Positions 24,607 through 33,320 are shown, counted from the first letter of the stretch. The stretch: DNA of 64,000 nucleotides from Halobacillus litoralis (GCF_009856355.1 NZ_WMEW01000014.1:1-64000); one strand, 5' to 3'. A program made the numbers and translations. Notes: generated from the letters alone by a model not told the origin.

Positions 24607-25267
24607 ATTGGTTCAATTGTTTCACTACTTCTTTCGCTGCAGCTTCTGTGGATTGAGGGTTCTGTCCGGTAATCAAGCGGCCGTCTACTTCCACATGTTC
24701 AGACCAGTTCGCTCCGCTCTGGACCGTTGCTCCAAGCTCAGTGAGGCGGCTCTCCAATAGGAAAGGCATGTGCTCATCCAGCCCCGTTTCGGCTTCTTCA
24801 GCGTCTGTAAAAGCACTGACGCGTCTGCCTTTCACGAGTGGGTCACCGTTTGACAACGTTGCACCGACAAGACCGGCAGGGCCGTGGCAGACAGCAGATA
24901 CGACTTTATCGTCTTCATAAAAGGCCCGGAGCAGCTTCTGTAGTTTTTCGTTATCCGGAAAATCGAACATCGTGCCGTGTCCTCCAGGAAGGAAGATGGC
25001 ATCGTAATCGTCCGCTTCCACGTCGACGATCGGTGTTGTATTTTCTAAATGAGGTTTTGTATTCAGAATTTCCTGTGGTTCGTCGTCGCTCACGCTGTTT
25101 GGGTCGATCGGAATCCCGCCGCCGTTCGGACTGGCAACGGTCACCTCGTAGCCTTGTTTGTTGAACTCGTTATAGGCTTCACCAAACTCAGATAACCAAA
25201 GGCCGGTGGACTGTTCTTCTGTAATTTTGTCGTGATTGGTTACGATCATAAGAACTTTTTTAGACAT
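24605..25267 (-). CDS. DJ-1/PfpI family protein (Hsp31-like)
   Basis: A 220-residue type-1 glutamine-amidotransferase-like protein. The nucleophile elbow AVCHGPAGL (Cys near residue 129), the conserved acid of the EEQSTGLW segment and the GGHGTMFDF loop match the Hsp31/YraA-like branch, with members described as glyoxalase III or protein/nucleotide deglycase chaperones. The start is ATG 25267 behind AAGGAGG; the longer frame to 25348 lacks a site. It is transcribed away from the ArsR gene, from an intergenic region of about 145 bases. Confidence 0.88.
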   Translation of the reverse strand: MSKKVLMIVTNHDKITEEQSTGLWLSEFGEAYNEFNKQGYEVTVASPNGGGIPIDPNSVSDDEPQEILNTKPHLENTTPIVDVEADDYDAIFLPGGHGTMFDFPDNEKLQKLLRAFYEDDKVVSAVCHGPAGLVGATLSNGDPLVKGRRVSAFTDAEEAETGLDEHMPFLLESRLTELGATVQSGANWSEHVEVDGRLITGQNPQSTEAAAKEVVKQLNQ

Positions 25268-25341
25268 AAACGAATGCGCCTCCTTTATGGGTTCTGCAAA
25301 GAAGATTCCCGGCATGGGAGATGAGTAAACCCGCGCTTTCA

Positions 25342-25370
25342 TTGACAAAAGGAAGCGGCGGACATACGAT
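25342..25370 (+). promoter_or_regulatory. promoter of the arsR-like gene
   Basis: TTGACA, a 17-base spacer, TACGAT, about 40 bases before the ArsR start. The perfect -35 makes this a strong SigA candidate. No clear long palindrome was found over it. Confidence 0.72.
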
Positions 25371-25411
25371 GAATTTACGTTTCAGCGCACGAGGATAAAG
25401 GAGGGAGCCGG

Positions 25412-25744
25412 ATGACTGAAGAAAAGGGACGAATGAAGAAGAAGGATGAAGTGGACACGCTGGATGAAGAAACACTGTTTGTTGTTTCCCAGACGTTTAA
25501 AGCCTTAGCTGATCCGACGAGAATTCGTATCCTGCATTTGTTGTGTGAAAAGGAAATGTCGGTCAATCAAATTGCTGAAAACCTCGATCTCAGACAGTCT
25601 ACGGTGTCTCATCAGCTGCGTTTTTTGAAAAATCTGAGGCTGGTGAAATACAGGAGGGCGGGGACGACGATTTTTTATTCCAATGATGATGAACACGTCA
25701 TCCACCTTCTGCAGCAGACCATTAACCATGCTCAGCATAATTGA
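25412..25744 (+). CDS. ArsR/SmtB-family metalloregulator, CzrA-like
   Basis: A 110-residue winged-helix repressor. The recognition helix region is [19 protein letters not shown]. The last helix ([18 protein letters not shown]) carries an Asp, His, His, His arrangement like the alpha-5 zinc/cobalt site of CzrA and SmtB, and the alpha-3 CxC arsenic site is absent. It therefore probably senses Zn or Co; that is inference from family sites. Usual partners such as a CDF or P-type exporter are not adjacent. GAGGGAG precedes the ATG. Confidence 0.85.
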   Translation: MTEEKGRMKKKDEVDTLDEETLFVVSQTFKALADPTRIRILHLLCEKEMSVNQIAENLDLRQSTVSHQLRFLKNLRLVKYRRAGTTIFYSNDDEHVIHLLQQTINHAQHN

Positions 25745-25975
25745 AGATTTTTAATTGTATGAAACTGGATGGTTTATCCTGCAAATGATTCAGTTTCCAG
25801 GCGTTTCATCAGAAAGGTTTCAATGCGTTTGAAGAAAGGGTAAAGTACGTAGTATATATGTACCCCATCCGCGGTAAAAAGTGGTTCAGCTTCCGTTAAT
25901 CCCACGGAGGAACCGTACATAGTAAAACCCGAAAAAGACGACGATAAAGATATATAAAGAGTGAGGAAAATGAAC

Positions 25976-27469
25976 ATGAATCTTTCATTTGATCGACTAT
26001 CCCAATTGAATATAGAGGCCCTTTACGGCCCTTCTGAGCAAACGGTTTCCTCCCTCGCTTTTCATTCCGGCCGTGTCCAGCCGGATGCCGCTTTTTTCTG
26101 TTTAAAAGGAGAAAACTTTGACGGCCATGCGTATATTGAGGACGCGATTGCACGCGGGGCTGCTGTCATTATCGGCCGGGAGGATGAACTGTTCCGGCGT
26201 ATGAGTGAGGTCTACACCCGGACGACGTTCATTGTCACCGGCAGCGTACGATCGGCCATGGCCCGCTTTTCCAAGTACTTTTATGGAGAAGCAGATGAAG
26301 AGTTGAAAACCATTGGCGTGACAGGGACCAATGGGAAAACGACCGTAGCCGCCTACGTACGCTCCCTGCTTAATCTTCTTGAACTTCCGGCAGGATCGAT
26401 CGGGACGACGGGGATTTGGACGTCCGATAGGAAAATCACCTACAAGAAAAGTACCCCGACAACACCGGAATCGCTGGATCTGCATCATATTTTCCGTGAC
26501 CTCCGGAACCATGGAGACGAAGCGGCTGTGATGGAGGTGTCCTCCATTGCCCTTGATCAATGTCGTGTGGAAGGGATCCAGTTTGATGTGGCCATCCATA
26601 CGAACTTTTCGGAGGAGCATTTGGAGTACCACCATACGATCGATCACTATAAGGAATGCAAGCTGCGTCTCTTTAAACAAGCCGATCATCGTGTCGTCAA
26701 TATCGATGATGACGGTATGGCCGCTGAACTACTCGCTATGGGAAGCGATGGACTACTGACCTATAGTATAGAAGGCCATCCGGAAGCTGATATCAGGGCG
26801 GAGGACATTCAGGTGACGGAGGATGGTTCCACCTTCACCCTTCAGGTATACGGCCGGTCGGAAAGCGTACAGGTACCTGTGTACGGCACCTACAATGTCG
26901 CGAATGTCCTTTCTGCCATCGGGACAGCTCTCCACCTTGGATTCAGCATCGACCACATTCTTTCTGTGCTGCCGGCTTTGCAGGGACCGGAAGGCCGTTT
27001 CCAAGTCATCGATACGCCGATGAACCAGAAGGTGATTCTTGATTATGCTCATACGCCTGTAGCTTTAAACCGTCTCCTGGAAGAAGTGAAAAAGCTGAGG
27101 CACCGCCGTTTAATTGTCATGATTGCTGGAATCGGCATCCGTGATTTCAATAAAATGCCGAAGATGGCTGCGGCGATTGAGGGCCGGGCCGATGAAATCA
27201 TCGTAACGGTCGATCACCCCGGTTACCACGATCCGCAGATCATTGTAGATCAAGTCTGCACAGGATTCTCCCATCCGGAATCGCCGCATGTCCACCAGAC
27301 CCGTACGCGGGAGGAAGGCGTTCTGCGTTCTCTTGAGCTTGGAGCGGAAGGCGATATTATACTGCTGACAAGCGGATGCATCAATAATGCCCAGATGGTT
27401 AAGGGAGAGGAAATCCCTCATTCAGACGAGGCGATTATAGAAAGCTTTTATGCCGGAGTGGCTCAATAA
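25976..27469 (+). CDS. MurE-like Mur ligase paralogue
   Basis: A 497-residue ATP-dependent ligase with the three Mur domains. The N-terminal UDP-binding part carries AFFCLKGENFDGH. The central ATPase has GVTGTNGKTT near residue 113, TPTTPESLDLH and the MEVSSIALDQ strand. The C-terminal domain has EGRF and DYAHTP. In MurE that adds diaminopimelate the amino-acid pocket reads DNPR; here the matching place reads DHPGYHDP, and the preceding AGxGGDRDxxKR reads AGIGIRDFNKMPK. So it is unlikely to add mDAP, and its substrate is open. ATG 25976 is chosen for spacing from GTGAGG; ATG 25970 is possible. It lies outside any cell-wall gene cluster; its terminator is the left hairpin of repeat C. Confidence 0.8.
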   Translation: MNLSFDRLSQLNIEALYGPSEQTVSSLAFHSGRVQPDAAFFCLKGENFDGHAYIEDAIARGAAVIIGREDELFRRMSEVYTRTTFIVTGSVRSAMARFSKYFYGEADEELKTIGVTGTNGKTTVAAYVRSLLNLLELPAGSIGTTGIWTSDRKITYKKSTPTTPESLDLHHIFRDLRNHGDEAAVMEVSSIALDQCRVEGIQFDVAIHTNFSEEHLEYHHTIDHYKECKLRLFKQADHRVVNIDDDGMAAELLAMGSDGLLTYSIEGHPEADIRAEDIQVTEDGSTFTLQVYGRSESVQVPVYGTYNVANVLSAIGTALHLGFSIDHILSVLPALQGPEGRFQVIDTPMNQKVILDYAHTPVALNRLLEEVKKLRHRRLIVMIAGIGIRDFNKMPKMAAAIEGRADEIIVTVDHPGYHDPQIIVDQVCTGFSHPESPHVHQTRTREEGVLRSLELGAEGDIILLTSGCINNAQMVKGEEIPHSDEAIIESFYAGVAQ

Positions 27470-28017
27470 AACCATCCAGTTCCTTCAAGGGACTGGATGG
27501 TTTTTTCGCTGTAGAAAAAGCCTGAGTTACCCAGTTAGAGTTGTCCGCATGTCGTGTTGAGAGGGCACGTTCCGCTTATCGGCGGGTGCTTGCCGCGGGC
27601 GTCACCACCGAACGCTCTTCGTGCCGGCCCCTGCGGAAAACAACTTTACGCTACGATAAATGAAGAAAAGTGGATACACCGTATGAGAAAAGAAAAAGGG
27701 AAAGAACAGGCGCTGATGATGGCTGCCTGCCGGAATATGAAAAAGACTCTCCTCCATCCAGTAAGGGTGAGCTGGGTGAAGGAGAGTCTTTTTCGATTTT
27801 AAAGAATTCCCAAGGAGCGGTGCCCCTTCCACTCCTGCGGAAGAACGAGTGGGCCGAGATCGCCGAGCGTGGGTTTTGCGAGGAAGCTCGGGCGCTCGTC
27901 CGCGGAAAGGGAAGGGCTTTCGCTCCCGGCGGTAAGAAAGAAAAAAACCTGTAAAGAAACAGGGGTTTCTCTACAAGCTGAAAACCATCCGGTTCCTTAA
28001 AGGGACTGGATGGTTTT
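27468..28017 (+). repeat. terminator-flanked dispersed repeat, copy C
   Basis: The left hairpin AAAACCATCCAGTTCC/GGGACTGGATGGTTTT (27468-27504) terminates the MurE-like gene and even overlaps its stop codon. The right hairpin (27981-28017) has the same arms with one change and ends one base before the convergent HD gene's stop. The body starts CTGTAGAAAAAGCCTGAG and ends GGGGTTTCTCTACAAGC. Compared with D, roughly 75 bases inside the left module are missing between CGCGGGC and GTCACC. An internal terminator-like hairpin lies at 27740-27793. The body occupies the whole gap of about 550 bases. Confidence 0.9.
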
Positions 28018-28018
28018 A

Positions 28019-28558
28019 TTAATCAAACGTTTGTTCAACCAGATCTGCGTACTCCTGAAAAAAGGGAGGGGCGTCCTGTTTGGAGAGACCATCATACATG
28101 GCGGCAGCCACCGATTGATAGTACCATTTCTGCTGGGAGTATCCCGCATTGAAAGTGTCCCAGACCTTTTCCCCGAGGCGCTTATGGTCCGTATGGATGG
28201 AGCGCAGGTTATCGAGCTTATCCGCGACAATCAGGGACTTGATTTCCATACTGCCGTCCCGGACCACGTTGATGGTGTGCTGTTTGCGCTGCTGCCAGGG
28301 AAGCGATTTGTTCTCGGTATGCGCTGTCACGAGCTCTGCCACCCGGTCCCCGAACTGCTTTCGTATGTCCTCGGTGGTCACCTCAGTATCCTCAACGACG
28401 TCATGGAGCAGACCTGCACAAATCAACGCTTCAGATCCCCCTCCTGCGCTGAGGATCTCACTCACCCGCTGCGGGTGGACGATATAGGGGTCTGCGGAGT
28501 TCTTCCGTTTCTGTCCGTCGTGGGCTCTGGCTGCCAGCCGTGCCGCTTGTTCAATCAT
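28019..28558 (-). CDS. HD-domain hydrolase (RelA/SpoT- or MESH1-like)
   Basis: A 179-residue HD phosphohydrolase with the metal residues of the (p)ppGpp hydrolase family: an ARAHDGQKRKN segment at the N-terminus, YIVHP near residue 25, LLHDVVEDTE near 52 and an ADKLDNLR motif near 110. The synthetase domain is absent, so it resembles small alarmone hydrolases. Nucleotide specificity is not proven. The start ATG 28558 follows AAGGAGG. It is convergent with the MurE-like gene, separated by repeat C whose right hairpin is its terminator. Confidence 0.87.
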   Translation of the reverse strand: MIEQAARLAARAHDGQKRKNSADPYIVHPQRVSEILSAGGGSEALICAGLLHDVVEDTEVTTEDIRKQFGDRVAELVTAHTENKSLPWQQRKQHTINVVRDGSMEIKSLIVADKLDNLRSIHTDHKRLGEKVWDTFNAGYSQQKWYYQSVAAAMYDGLSKQDAPPFFQEYADLVEQTFD

Positions 28559-28626
28559 GATTTTCCTCCTTTTCTTTTGATCATAACAGAAGAACACGTG
28601 CAGAATCATTGCAAAAACGGGCTAAG

Positions 28627-28674
28627 GTTGATTAAATAAGAATGGATATTATATAATTAGAAGGTTTAATCAAC
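28627..28674 (+). promoter_or_regulatory. promoter enclosed in an inverted repeat before ribF-like gene
   Basis: TTGATT (28628-28633), 18 bases, TATAAT (28652-28657). A perfect 10-base inverted repeat GTTGATTAAA (28627-28636)/TTTAATCAAC (28665-28674) covers the -35 and lies just after the -10, so it could bind a regulator or form a 5' mRNA end structure. No FMN riboswitch is present. Confidence 0.6.
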
Positions 28675-28697
28675 AGGTTGAAGGGGATGCTTTGTTA

Positions 28698-29636
28698 ATG
28701 GAACTGATTGAAGTACAAGGACGACCACCTGAGAATCAAGAGCCCGTTGTTTTAATTATCGGGAAGATGGACGGCGTACACCTGGGACACCAGTCTTTGC
28801 TTGAGGAAGCGGAAAAGCTGGCCCGTCCGGAAGATAAAATTGCGGTTTATGGATTTTCTGATCATCCCAAGTGGGTGCTGCGCGGCGAGGAATCCTTTAA
28901 GTATGGCTTGTCTACGCTTGAAGATAAACTGGCCCGTCTGGAACGGTTCGGGGTAGATCGTTACTATCACGTCCATTTTACAAAAGAATATGCAAAAACA
29001 TCTCCTGATGAATTTGTACTGGAACATTTAAACCGCCTGAATATCCAGCATGTGATTGTAGGAGAAGACTTCCGTTTCGGAAAAGGCCGGGGTTCTGACG
29101 CCGAGGGACTGGCAGAATTGTGCAGGGAAATCGGCGCGGGGATATCGATTGTACCCGGTGTGATGCTCCACGGTGCTAAAGTAAGCAGTACCGATATCCG
29201 AACGCATGTATCCAACGGAAGAATGGAAGCGGCCCAGGCCATGCTCGGGCGTCCCTATGAGGTCACAGGTGTGGTCGAAAAAGGGGAGCAGCTCGGACGC
29301 ACGCTCGGTTATCCGACATTGAACGTCGGAGGGATTGACGGCTATATTAAAGCCAAACCTGGTGTGTACCTTGGTCTTGTGAAGCTTGTGCAGGATTCTC
29401 CTGAATATTACTATACGTTAATTAGTGCCGGTTACCGACCGACGGTAAACGGTGATTCTTATAAAGTCGAAGCTTACCTTCTGGATTTCTCGGGGGATCT
29501 GTACGATCGGAAAGTGACTGTAAAGTTTGTACGCCACCTGAGAGATGAGGAGAATTTTGACGGGGTTGATGCCCTCGTTGCACAGATGCAGAAGGATGAG
29601 CAGAAGGCCCGTCGTATTTTAGGCTTATACGAATAA
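28698..29636 (+). CDS. ribF: riboflavin kinase/FAD synthetase family protein (RibF-like)
   Basis: A 312-residue bifunctional enzyme making FMN and FAD. The nucleotidyltransferase domain has the GKMDGVHLGHQ (HxGH) motif near residue 25, the GEDFRFGKGR loop near 116 and SSTDIR near 157. The flavokinase domain has GRTLGYPTLNV near residue 200 and the catalytic E of YKVEAYLLDFSGDLY. Start ATG 28698; a TTG six bases earlier is an alternative. In Bacilli the main ribF/ribC follows truB, so this isolated copy may be a paralogue. The promoter and inverted repeat upstream suggest separate control. Confidence 0.82.
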   Translation: MELIEVQGRPPENQEPVVLIIGKMDGVHLGHQSLLEEAEKLARPEDKIAVYGFSDHPKWVLRGEESFKYGLSTLEDKLARLERFGVDRYYHVHFTKEYAKTSPDEFVLEHLNRLNIQHVIVGEDFRFGKGRGSDAEGLAELCREIGAGISIVPGVMLHGAKVSSTDIRTHVSNGRMEAAQAMLGRPYEVTGVVEKGEQLGRTLGYPTLNVGGIDGYIKAKPGVYLGLVKLVQDSPEYYYTLISAGYRPTVNGDSYKVEAYLLDFSGDLYDRKVTVKFVRHLRDEENFDGVDALVAQMQKDEQKARRILGLYE

Positions 29637-29661
29637 TACACCTTAGAAAGGAGTACACCTG

Positions 29662-29910
29662 ATGGGAATCGTTGTTGTTGAAGTATGTGACGGCAACTTG
29701 ATCAATGAACTGGACATCGAGAGCATCATTGAATCCGAATATCCAGAAGTCGCTGTACTCATGAATGAATGTTTATCGTTCTGCGGCATGTGTGCCGTCC
29801 GTCCGTATGCCATTGTCAATAACCAGCGCGTTTTCGCGAAGACACCGGAAGACGCCCTGGAGAAAATCCGTACGAAGATTGAAGAAGAGCTGGCCATTTA
29901 CGCTGAATAA
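29662..29910 (+). CDS. yuzB: YuzB family protein (DUF1450)
   Basis: An 82-residue protein of the conserved Bacillus DUF1450 family. It has the typical beta-alpha thioredoxin-like small fold and the cysteine group ECLSFCGMC near residues 35-43. The function of the family is unknown; the clustered cysteines suggest metal or redox binding. GAAAGGAG precedes the ATG. It lies 25 bases after the ribF-like gene and 14 before the next gene, so all three may be cotranscribed. Confidence 0.88.
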   Translation: MGIVVVEVCDGNLINELDIESIIESEYPEVAVLMNECLSFCGMCAVRPYAIVNNQRVFAKTPEDALEKIRTKIEEELAIYAE

Positions 29911-29924
29911 GGCAGGAGAGAGCC

Positions 29925-30413
29925 ATGGAGTTTTTTGATTCGTTAATGAATAGTCTGCGCCTCCCTAAAAAAGAGGCGATGTTCCATTTGAATAGAAAAG
30001 GCATCACGCAGACCATCGGTTATTTGTTTGTGCTGCTGCTTGTATTGTTCCTGCCGGATATGGTGTTTTCGATGATATATCTGGAGACGAGTGTTACAGA
30101 AGTATCGCGGGGGATGTACATGGTGCAGTTCCTTGTCTTTTATCCGCTGCTGATCGTTTTTTTGATTCTTGTCGGGGTTTCTATCATGGCAGGAGGAGCG
30201 CTCCTCCTGTGCAGGGTTCTCACAAGGAAATTAAGCTATCAGCTGCTTTGGAAGCTGACCGCCTACGCTTCCACACTGCCGTTGATCCTCAGCGTCGTAC
30301 TGAAATATGCAGCGGTGCCGAACGTAATCAGTGCTCTTATTTTCTTCGTTCTTATTGTGTTTTATATGTACCGGATGATCATCATCTATCCAAAAGTACC
30401 TGTCCGCTCTTAG
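29925..30413 (+). CDS. DUF1189/Yip1-like membrane protein
   Basis: A 162-residue protein with a short soluble lead (SLRLPKKEAMFHLNRKGITQTIGY), as in DUF1189-type proteins, and about four to five membrane helices (about residues 30-48, 64-98, 108-128 and 132-150). The family has no firm function. GCAGGAGAG lies before the ATG. It is probably the last gene of an operon with the ribF-like gene and yuzB, closing with a terminator that overlaps its final codons. Confidence 0.7.
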   Translation: MEFFDSLMNSLRLPKKEAMFHLNRKGITQTIGYLFVLLLVLFLPDMVFSMIYLETSVTEVSRGMYMVQFLVFYPLLIVFLILVGVSIMAGGALLLCRVLTRKLSYQLLWKLTAYASTLPLILSVVLKYAAVPNVISALIFFVLIVFYMYRMIIIYPKVPVRS

Positions 30414-30429
30414 GACGGGTACTTTTTTT
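30392..30429 (+). terminator. terminator overlapping the end of the DUF1189-like gene
   Basis: AAAGTACCTGTCC/GGACGGGTACTTT with one wobble pair and further T residues. Confidence 0.88.
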
Positions 30430-30493
30430 ATGTTGCATTTTCTATATGAATTATTTAGAATGTTCATAATTTAACAGAACGGAGGGTTTTCGA

Positions 30494-31330
30494 ATGGGAG
30501 CACTCGTATTTCAATCGGATTTCGGACTCGGAGATGGTGCGGTCAGTGCCATGCACGGAGTAGCACATGGGGTGGATGAAAGGCTGAACATTTTTGATTT
30601 GACTCATGACATCCCGCCTTTTCATATATGGGACGGATCATACCGCCTGTGGCAGACGATGGTGTATTGGACAGCGGGGACGGTCTTTGTGTCTGTGGTG
30701 GATCCTGGAGTCGGGTCTGCCCGAAGAAGCATCGGAGTCCGGACAGGGTCCGGTCACTACATCATTACCCCGGACAATGGCACTTTGACGCATACAGCTG
30801 CGGCCGAAGGCATTGAGGAAGTGAGGGAAATCGACGAACGGGTGAACCGTCTTCCTCGTTCCGGTGAATCCTTCACCTTCCACGGCCGTGACATTTATGC
30901 CTACACAGGAGCAAGACTGGCTTCCGGAGTAATTTCCTTTGAGGAGATCGGTCCTGCACTGGATCCAGCGGAACTTGTAAGCCTTCCAGTGAAAGAGCCT
31001 GTGCTTCAGCCCGGGTCTGTATCGGGGATCCTCGATATCCTTGATGTCCGGTTCGGAAATGTGTGGACGAACATCCCTCGTCCGTTGTTCCTTCAGACAG
31101 GCGTGGATTATGGCAGTCAACTGGACGTGCGGATCACGCATAACGGTCAGGAAGTCTACCACAATACCGTGACATTCGGCCGTTCCTTCGCAGCTGCGCA
31201 CATCGGTGAGCCGCTTCTTTATGTGAATTCACTGGATCATATGGCCGTGGCCATTAATCAAGGCTCATTTTCCAAGGCGTATGATATCCGGACAGGGTCG
31301 AATTGGGAAATACAATTGAAGAAGCCATGA
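30494..31330 (+). CDS. S-adenosylmethionine hydrolase (adenosine-forming), DUF62 family
   Basis: A 278-residue member of the fluorinase/chlorinase/SAM-hydroxide adenosyltransferase family. Hallmarks are SDFGLGDG at the N-terminus, VVDPGVGS near residue 73, TPDNG near 95 and FHGRDIYAY near 130. The extra loop of true fluorinases is not seen, so cleavage of SAM to adenosine and methionine is expected. GGAGGG precedes the ATG. A possible role in SAM balance or radical-enzyme partnership is unknown here. Confidence 0.87.
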   Translation: MGALVFQSDFGLGDGAVSAMHGVAHGVDERLNIFDLTHDIPPFHIWDGSYRLWQTMVYWTAGTVFVSVVDPGVGSARRSIGVRTGSGHYIITPDNGTLTHTAAAEGIEEVREIDERVNRLPRSGESFTFHGRDIYAYTGARLASGVISFEEIGPALDPAELVSLPVKEPVLQPGSVSGILDILDVRFGNVWTNIPRPLFLQTGVDYGSQLDVRITHNGQEVYHNTVTFGRSFAAAHIGEPLLYVNSLDHMAVAINQGSFSKAYDIRTGSNWEIQLKKP

Positions 31331-31405
31331 GCAGATTAGAAGCCCGGTTGAAAGCGTTATGATAAACTACAATTTGAAATGCCTAAGCAGAAAAGGAGAA
31401 TGACA

Positions 31406-32230
31406 ATGAAGACGGTTACGCTACATAGCACGATTGAAATGCCACAGCTCGGTTTCGGTGTCTGGCAGGTGGAGGAAAATGAAGCCGTGCCTGCGGTAAC
31501 GAAGGCCATTGAGACAGGCTATCGTTCCATTGATACCGCCGCTATTTACGGCAACGAAAAGCAGGTGGGGGAAGCCATCCGTCAGAGTGGCGCTGCCCGC
31601 GATGAATTGTTCATTACGACAAAAGTCTGGAACACAGACCAGGGGTATGACAATACATTGAAAGCCTTTGAAACCTCTCTCGATAAGCTCGGCCTTGATT
31701 ATGTGGACCTTTACTTGATCCACTGGCCGACACCTGAATTCGATGAATACGTAGAAACCTACAAAGCATTGGAAAAGCTTTATAAAGACGGTAAAGTGAA
31801 AGCCATCGGCGTCTGTAACTTCGACATTGACCATCTGCAGCGTCTATTGGATGAATGCGATGTGAAGCCTGCGGTTAACCAGGTGGAATGCCATCCATAC
31901 CTTGCCCAGAACGAGTTGAAGGATTTCTGCCGCGATAACGGAATTCTCGTAGAGGCCTGGAGTCCTTTAATGCAGGGGGGAGAAGTTCTGAAAAATGAAG
32001 ATGTCCAGTCCATTGCCAAAAAGCATGGAAAAACACCGGCACAGGTCATTATCCGCTGGCATCTGCAGAACGATACGGTTGTCATTCCGAAATCTGTGAC
32101 ACCATCCCGCATTGAAGAGAACTTTGACGTGTTCGACTTTGAATTGACAGCTGATGATATGGCTGCCATCAATAAATTGGACCGCGGAGAGCGTAAAGGT
32201 CCGAAGCCATCAGAAATGAATGTAAGATAA
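31406..32230 (+). CDS. aldo/keto reductase (YvgN/glyoxal reductase-like)
   Basis: A 274-residue NADPH-dependent reductase. The catalytic tetrad is visible: Asp and Tyr in SIDTAAIYGNE, Lys in TTKVWN and His in YLIHWP. Cofactor-binding PKSVTPSRIEEN is near residue 235. It resembles B. subtilis YvgN, which reduces glyoxal and methylglyoxal. Start ATG 31406 follows AAAAGGAG. It stands alone with a terminator. Confidence 0.9.
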   Translation: MKTVTLHSTIEMPQLGFGVWQVEENEAVPAVTKAIETGYRSIDTAAIYGNEKQVGEAIRQSGAARDELFITTKVWNTDQGYDNTLKAFETSLDKLGLDYVDLYLIHWPTPEFDEYVETYKALEKLYKDGKVKAIGVCNFDIDHLQRLLDECDVKPAVNQVECHPYLAQNELKDFCRDNGILVEAWSPLMQGGEVLKNEDVQSIAKKHGKTPAQVIIRWHLQNDTVVIPKSVTPSRIEENFDVFDFELTADDMAAINKLDRGERKGPKPSEMNVR

Positions 32231-32240
32231 TCATGAGGAA

Positions 32241-32272
32241 AGGGCTGCCGGACGCCGGCGGTCCTTTTTTTA
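32241..32272 (+). terminator. terminator of the aldo/keto reductase gene
   Basis: Stem AGGGCTGCCGG/CCGGCGGTCCT with a three-base loop and a T7 tail. Confidence 0.8.
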
Positions 32273-32363
32273 TTGGAAAAACACAGGGATCGTTGATTAC
32301 ATTATTAACCTTTTCCATTATGGGGAAGATAGAACTATACCATTTGTGAGAAGGAGTATGTTT

Positions 32364-33320
32364 ATGATCATCCGCTTTGGCTATGTATCTCACGCTCTAT
32401 CGCTGTGGGAGGCCGCTCCTGCGAAAACAATGACTTTCGCACGTTATCAGAAGCTCGGACGGGAGGAGGCATTGAAACAGCTGCACACGATTGCAGAAAA
32501 GAACCTGCGCCGTACCATCCGGATTTTACACTATAATGTCGCCCGGCAGATCCATCTTTACCGGATGTCCTCATCCTTAATTCCGCTGGCCACCCATGAG
32601 GATGTGGAGTGGGATTATATTACACCCTTTGAACATTTGTACAGAGAAATCGGGGACATTGTTCGAAGGCACCGGATGAGGACGAGTTTCCACCCTAATC
32701 AATTTACGCTGTTTACCAGTGACAGGCCTGAAGTCACTGAAAATGCCGTCAAGGATATGACCTATCATTACGCAATGCTGGAGGCGATGGGGCTGCATGA
32801 GGAAGCCCACATCAACCTTCATGTGGGCGGAGCCTACGGGAATAAAGCAAAAGCACTCGGCCGTTTTCATGAGAACATCAAACAGCTGCCTGACCCGATC
32901 AAACAGCAGATGACGCTGGAGAATGATGATAAAACCTATACGACATCAGAAACACTGGACGTGTGCGAAAAGCACAACATTCCTATGATGTTTGATTATC
33001 ATCACTATATGGCCAATCATACAGATGAAGAAACGCTGGGCGATCTGCTGCCGCGGTTTTTCCAGACGTGGGAGGGGATGCATGTGCCTCCGAAAATCCA
33101 TATATCCTCGCCGAAATCAGACGATGCTTTCCGCAGCCATTCGGATTATGTGGACGCTGAATTTATCCAGCCGCTTTTGAAGGAATTGAAAGCATTAAAC
33201 CAGCCGGTCGATTTTATGATTGAAGCGAAAGGCAAAGACCTGGCACTTCTGAAGCTGGTGGAGGACATGGCTGCTGTCAGAGGTGTGAAAAGGGTGGAAG
33301 AGGCTGTACTCGATGTATAG
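32364..33320 (+). CDS. uvsE: UV damage endonuclease
   Basis: A 318-residue TIM-barrel nuclease that nicks DNA 5' of UV photoproducts independently of UvrABC. Family motifs are IRFGYVS at the N-terminus, RTSFHPNQFT near residue 108, NLHVGGAYGNK near 150, LENDDKTYT near 190 and FDYHHYMAN near 210, which supply metal ligands. UvsE is frequent in spore formers. The ATG at 32364 is chosen over 32358 because of better spacing from AAGGAG. It is followed by a possible repeat remnant and a shared terminator. Confidence 0.93.
   Translation: MIIRFGYVSHALSLWEAAPAKTMTFARYQKLGREEALKQLHTIAEKNLRRTIRILHYNVARQIHLYRMSSSLIPLATHEDVEWDYITPFEHLYREIGDIVRRHRMRTSFHPNQFTLFTSDRPEVTENAVKDMTYHYAMLEAMGLHEEAHINLHVGGAYGNKAKALGRFHENIKQLPDPIKQQMTLENDDKTYTTSETLDVCEKHNIPMMFDYHHYMANHTDEETLGDLLPRFFQTWEGMHVPPKIHISSPKSDDAFRSHSDYVDAEFIQPLLKELKALNQPVDFMIEAKGKDLALLKLVEDMAAVRGVKRVEEAVLDV

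Noticed and set aside
25774..25977. Minus-strand frame of 67 codons between the ArsR and MurE-like genes
   Set aside because: It has no good ribosome site, overlaps the start of the MurE-like gene and shows no recognisable family. A decayed gene cannot be excluded.
28010..28639. Plus-strand frame of 209 codons opposite the HD-domain gene
   Set aside because: Shadow of the HD hydrolase. The minus-strand frame has the catalytic motifs and a ribosome site.
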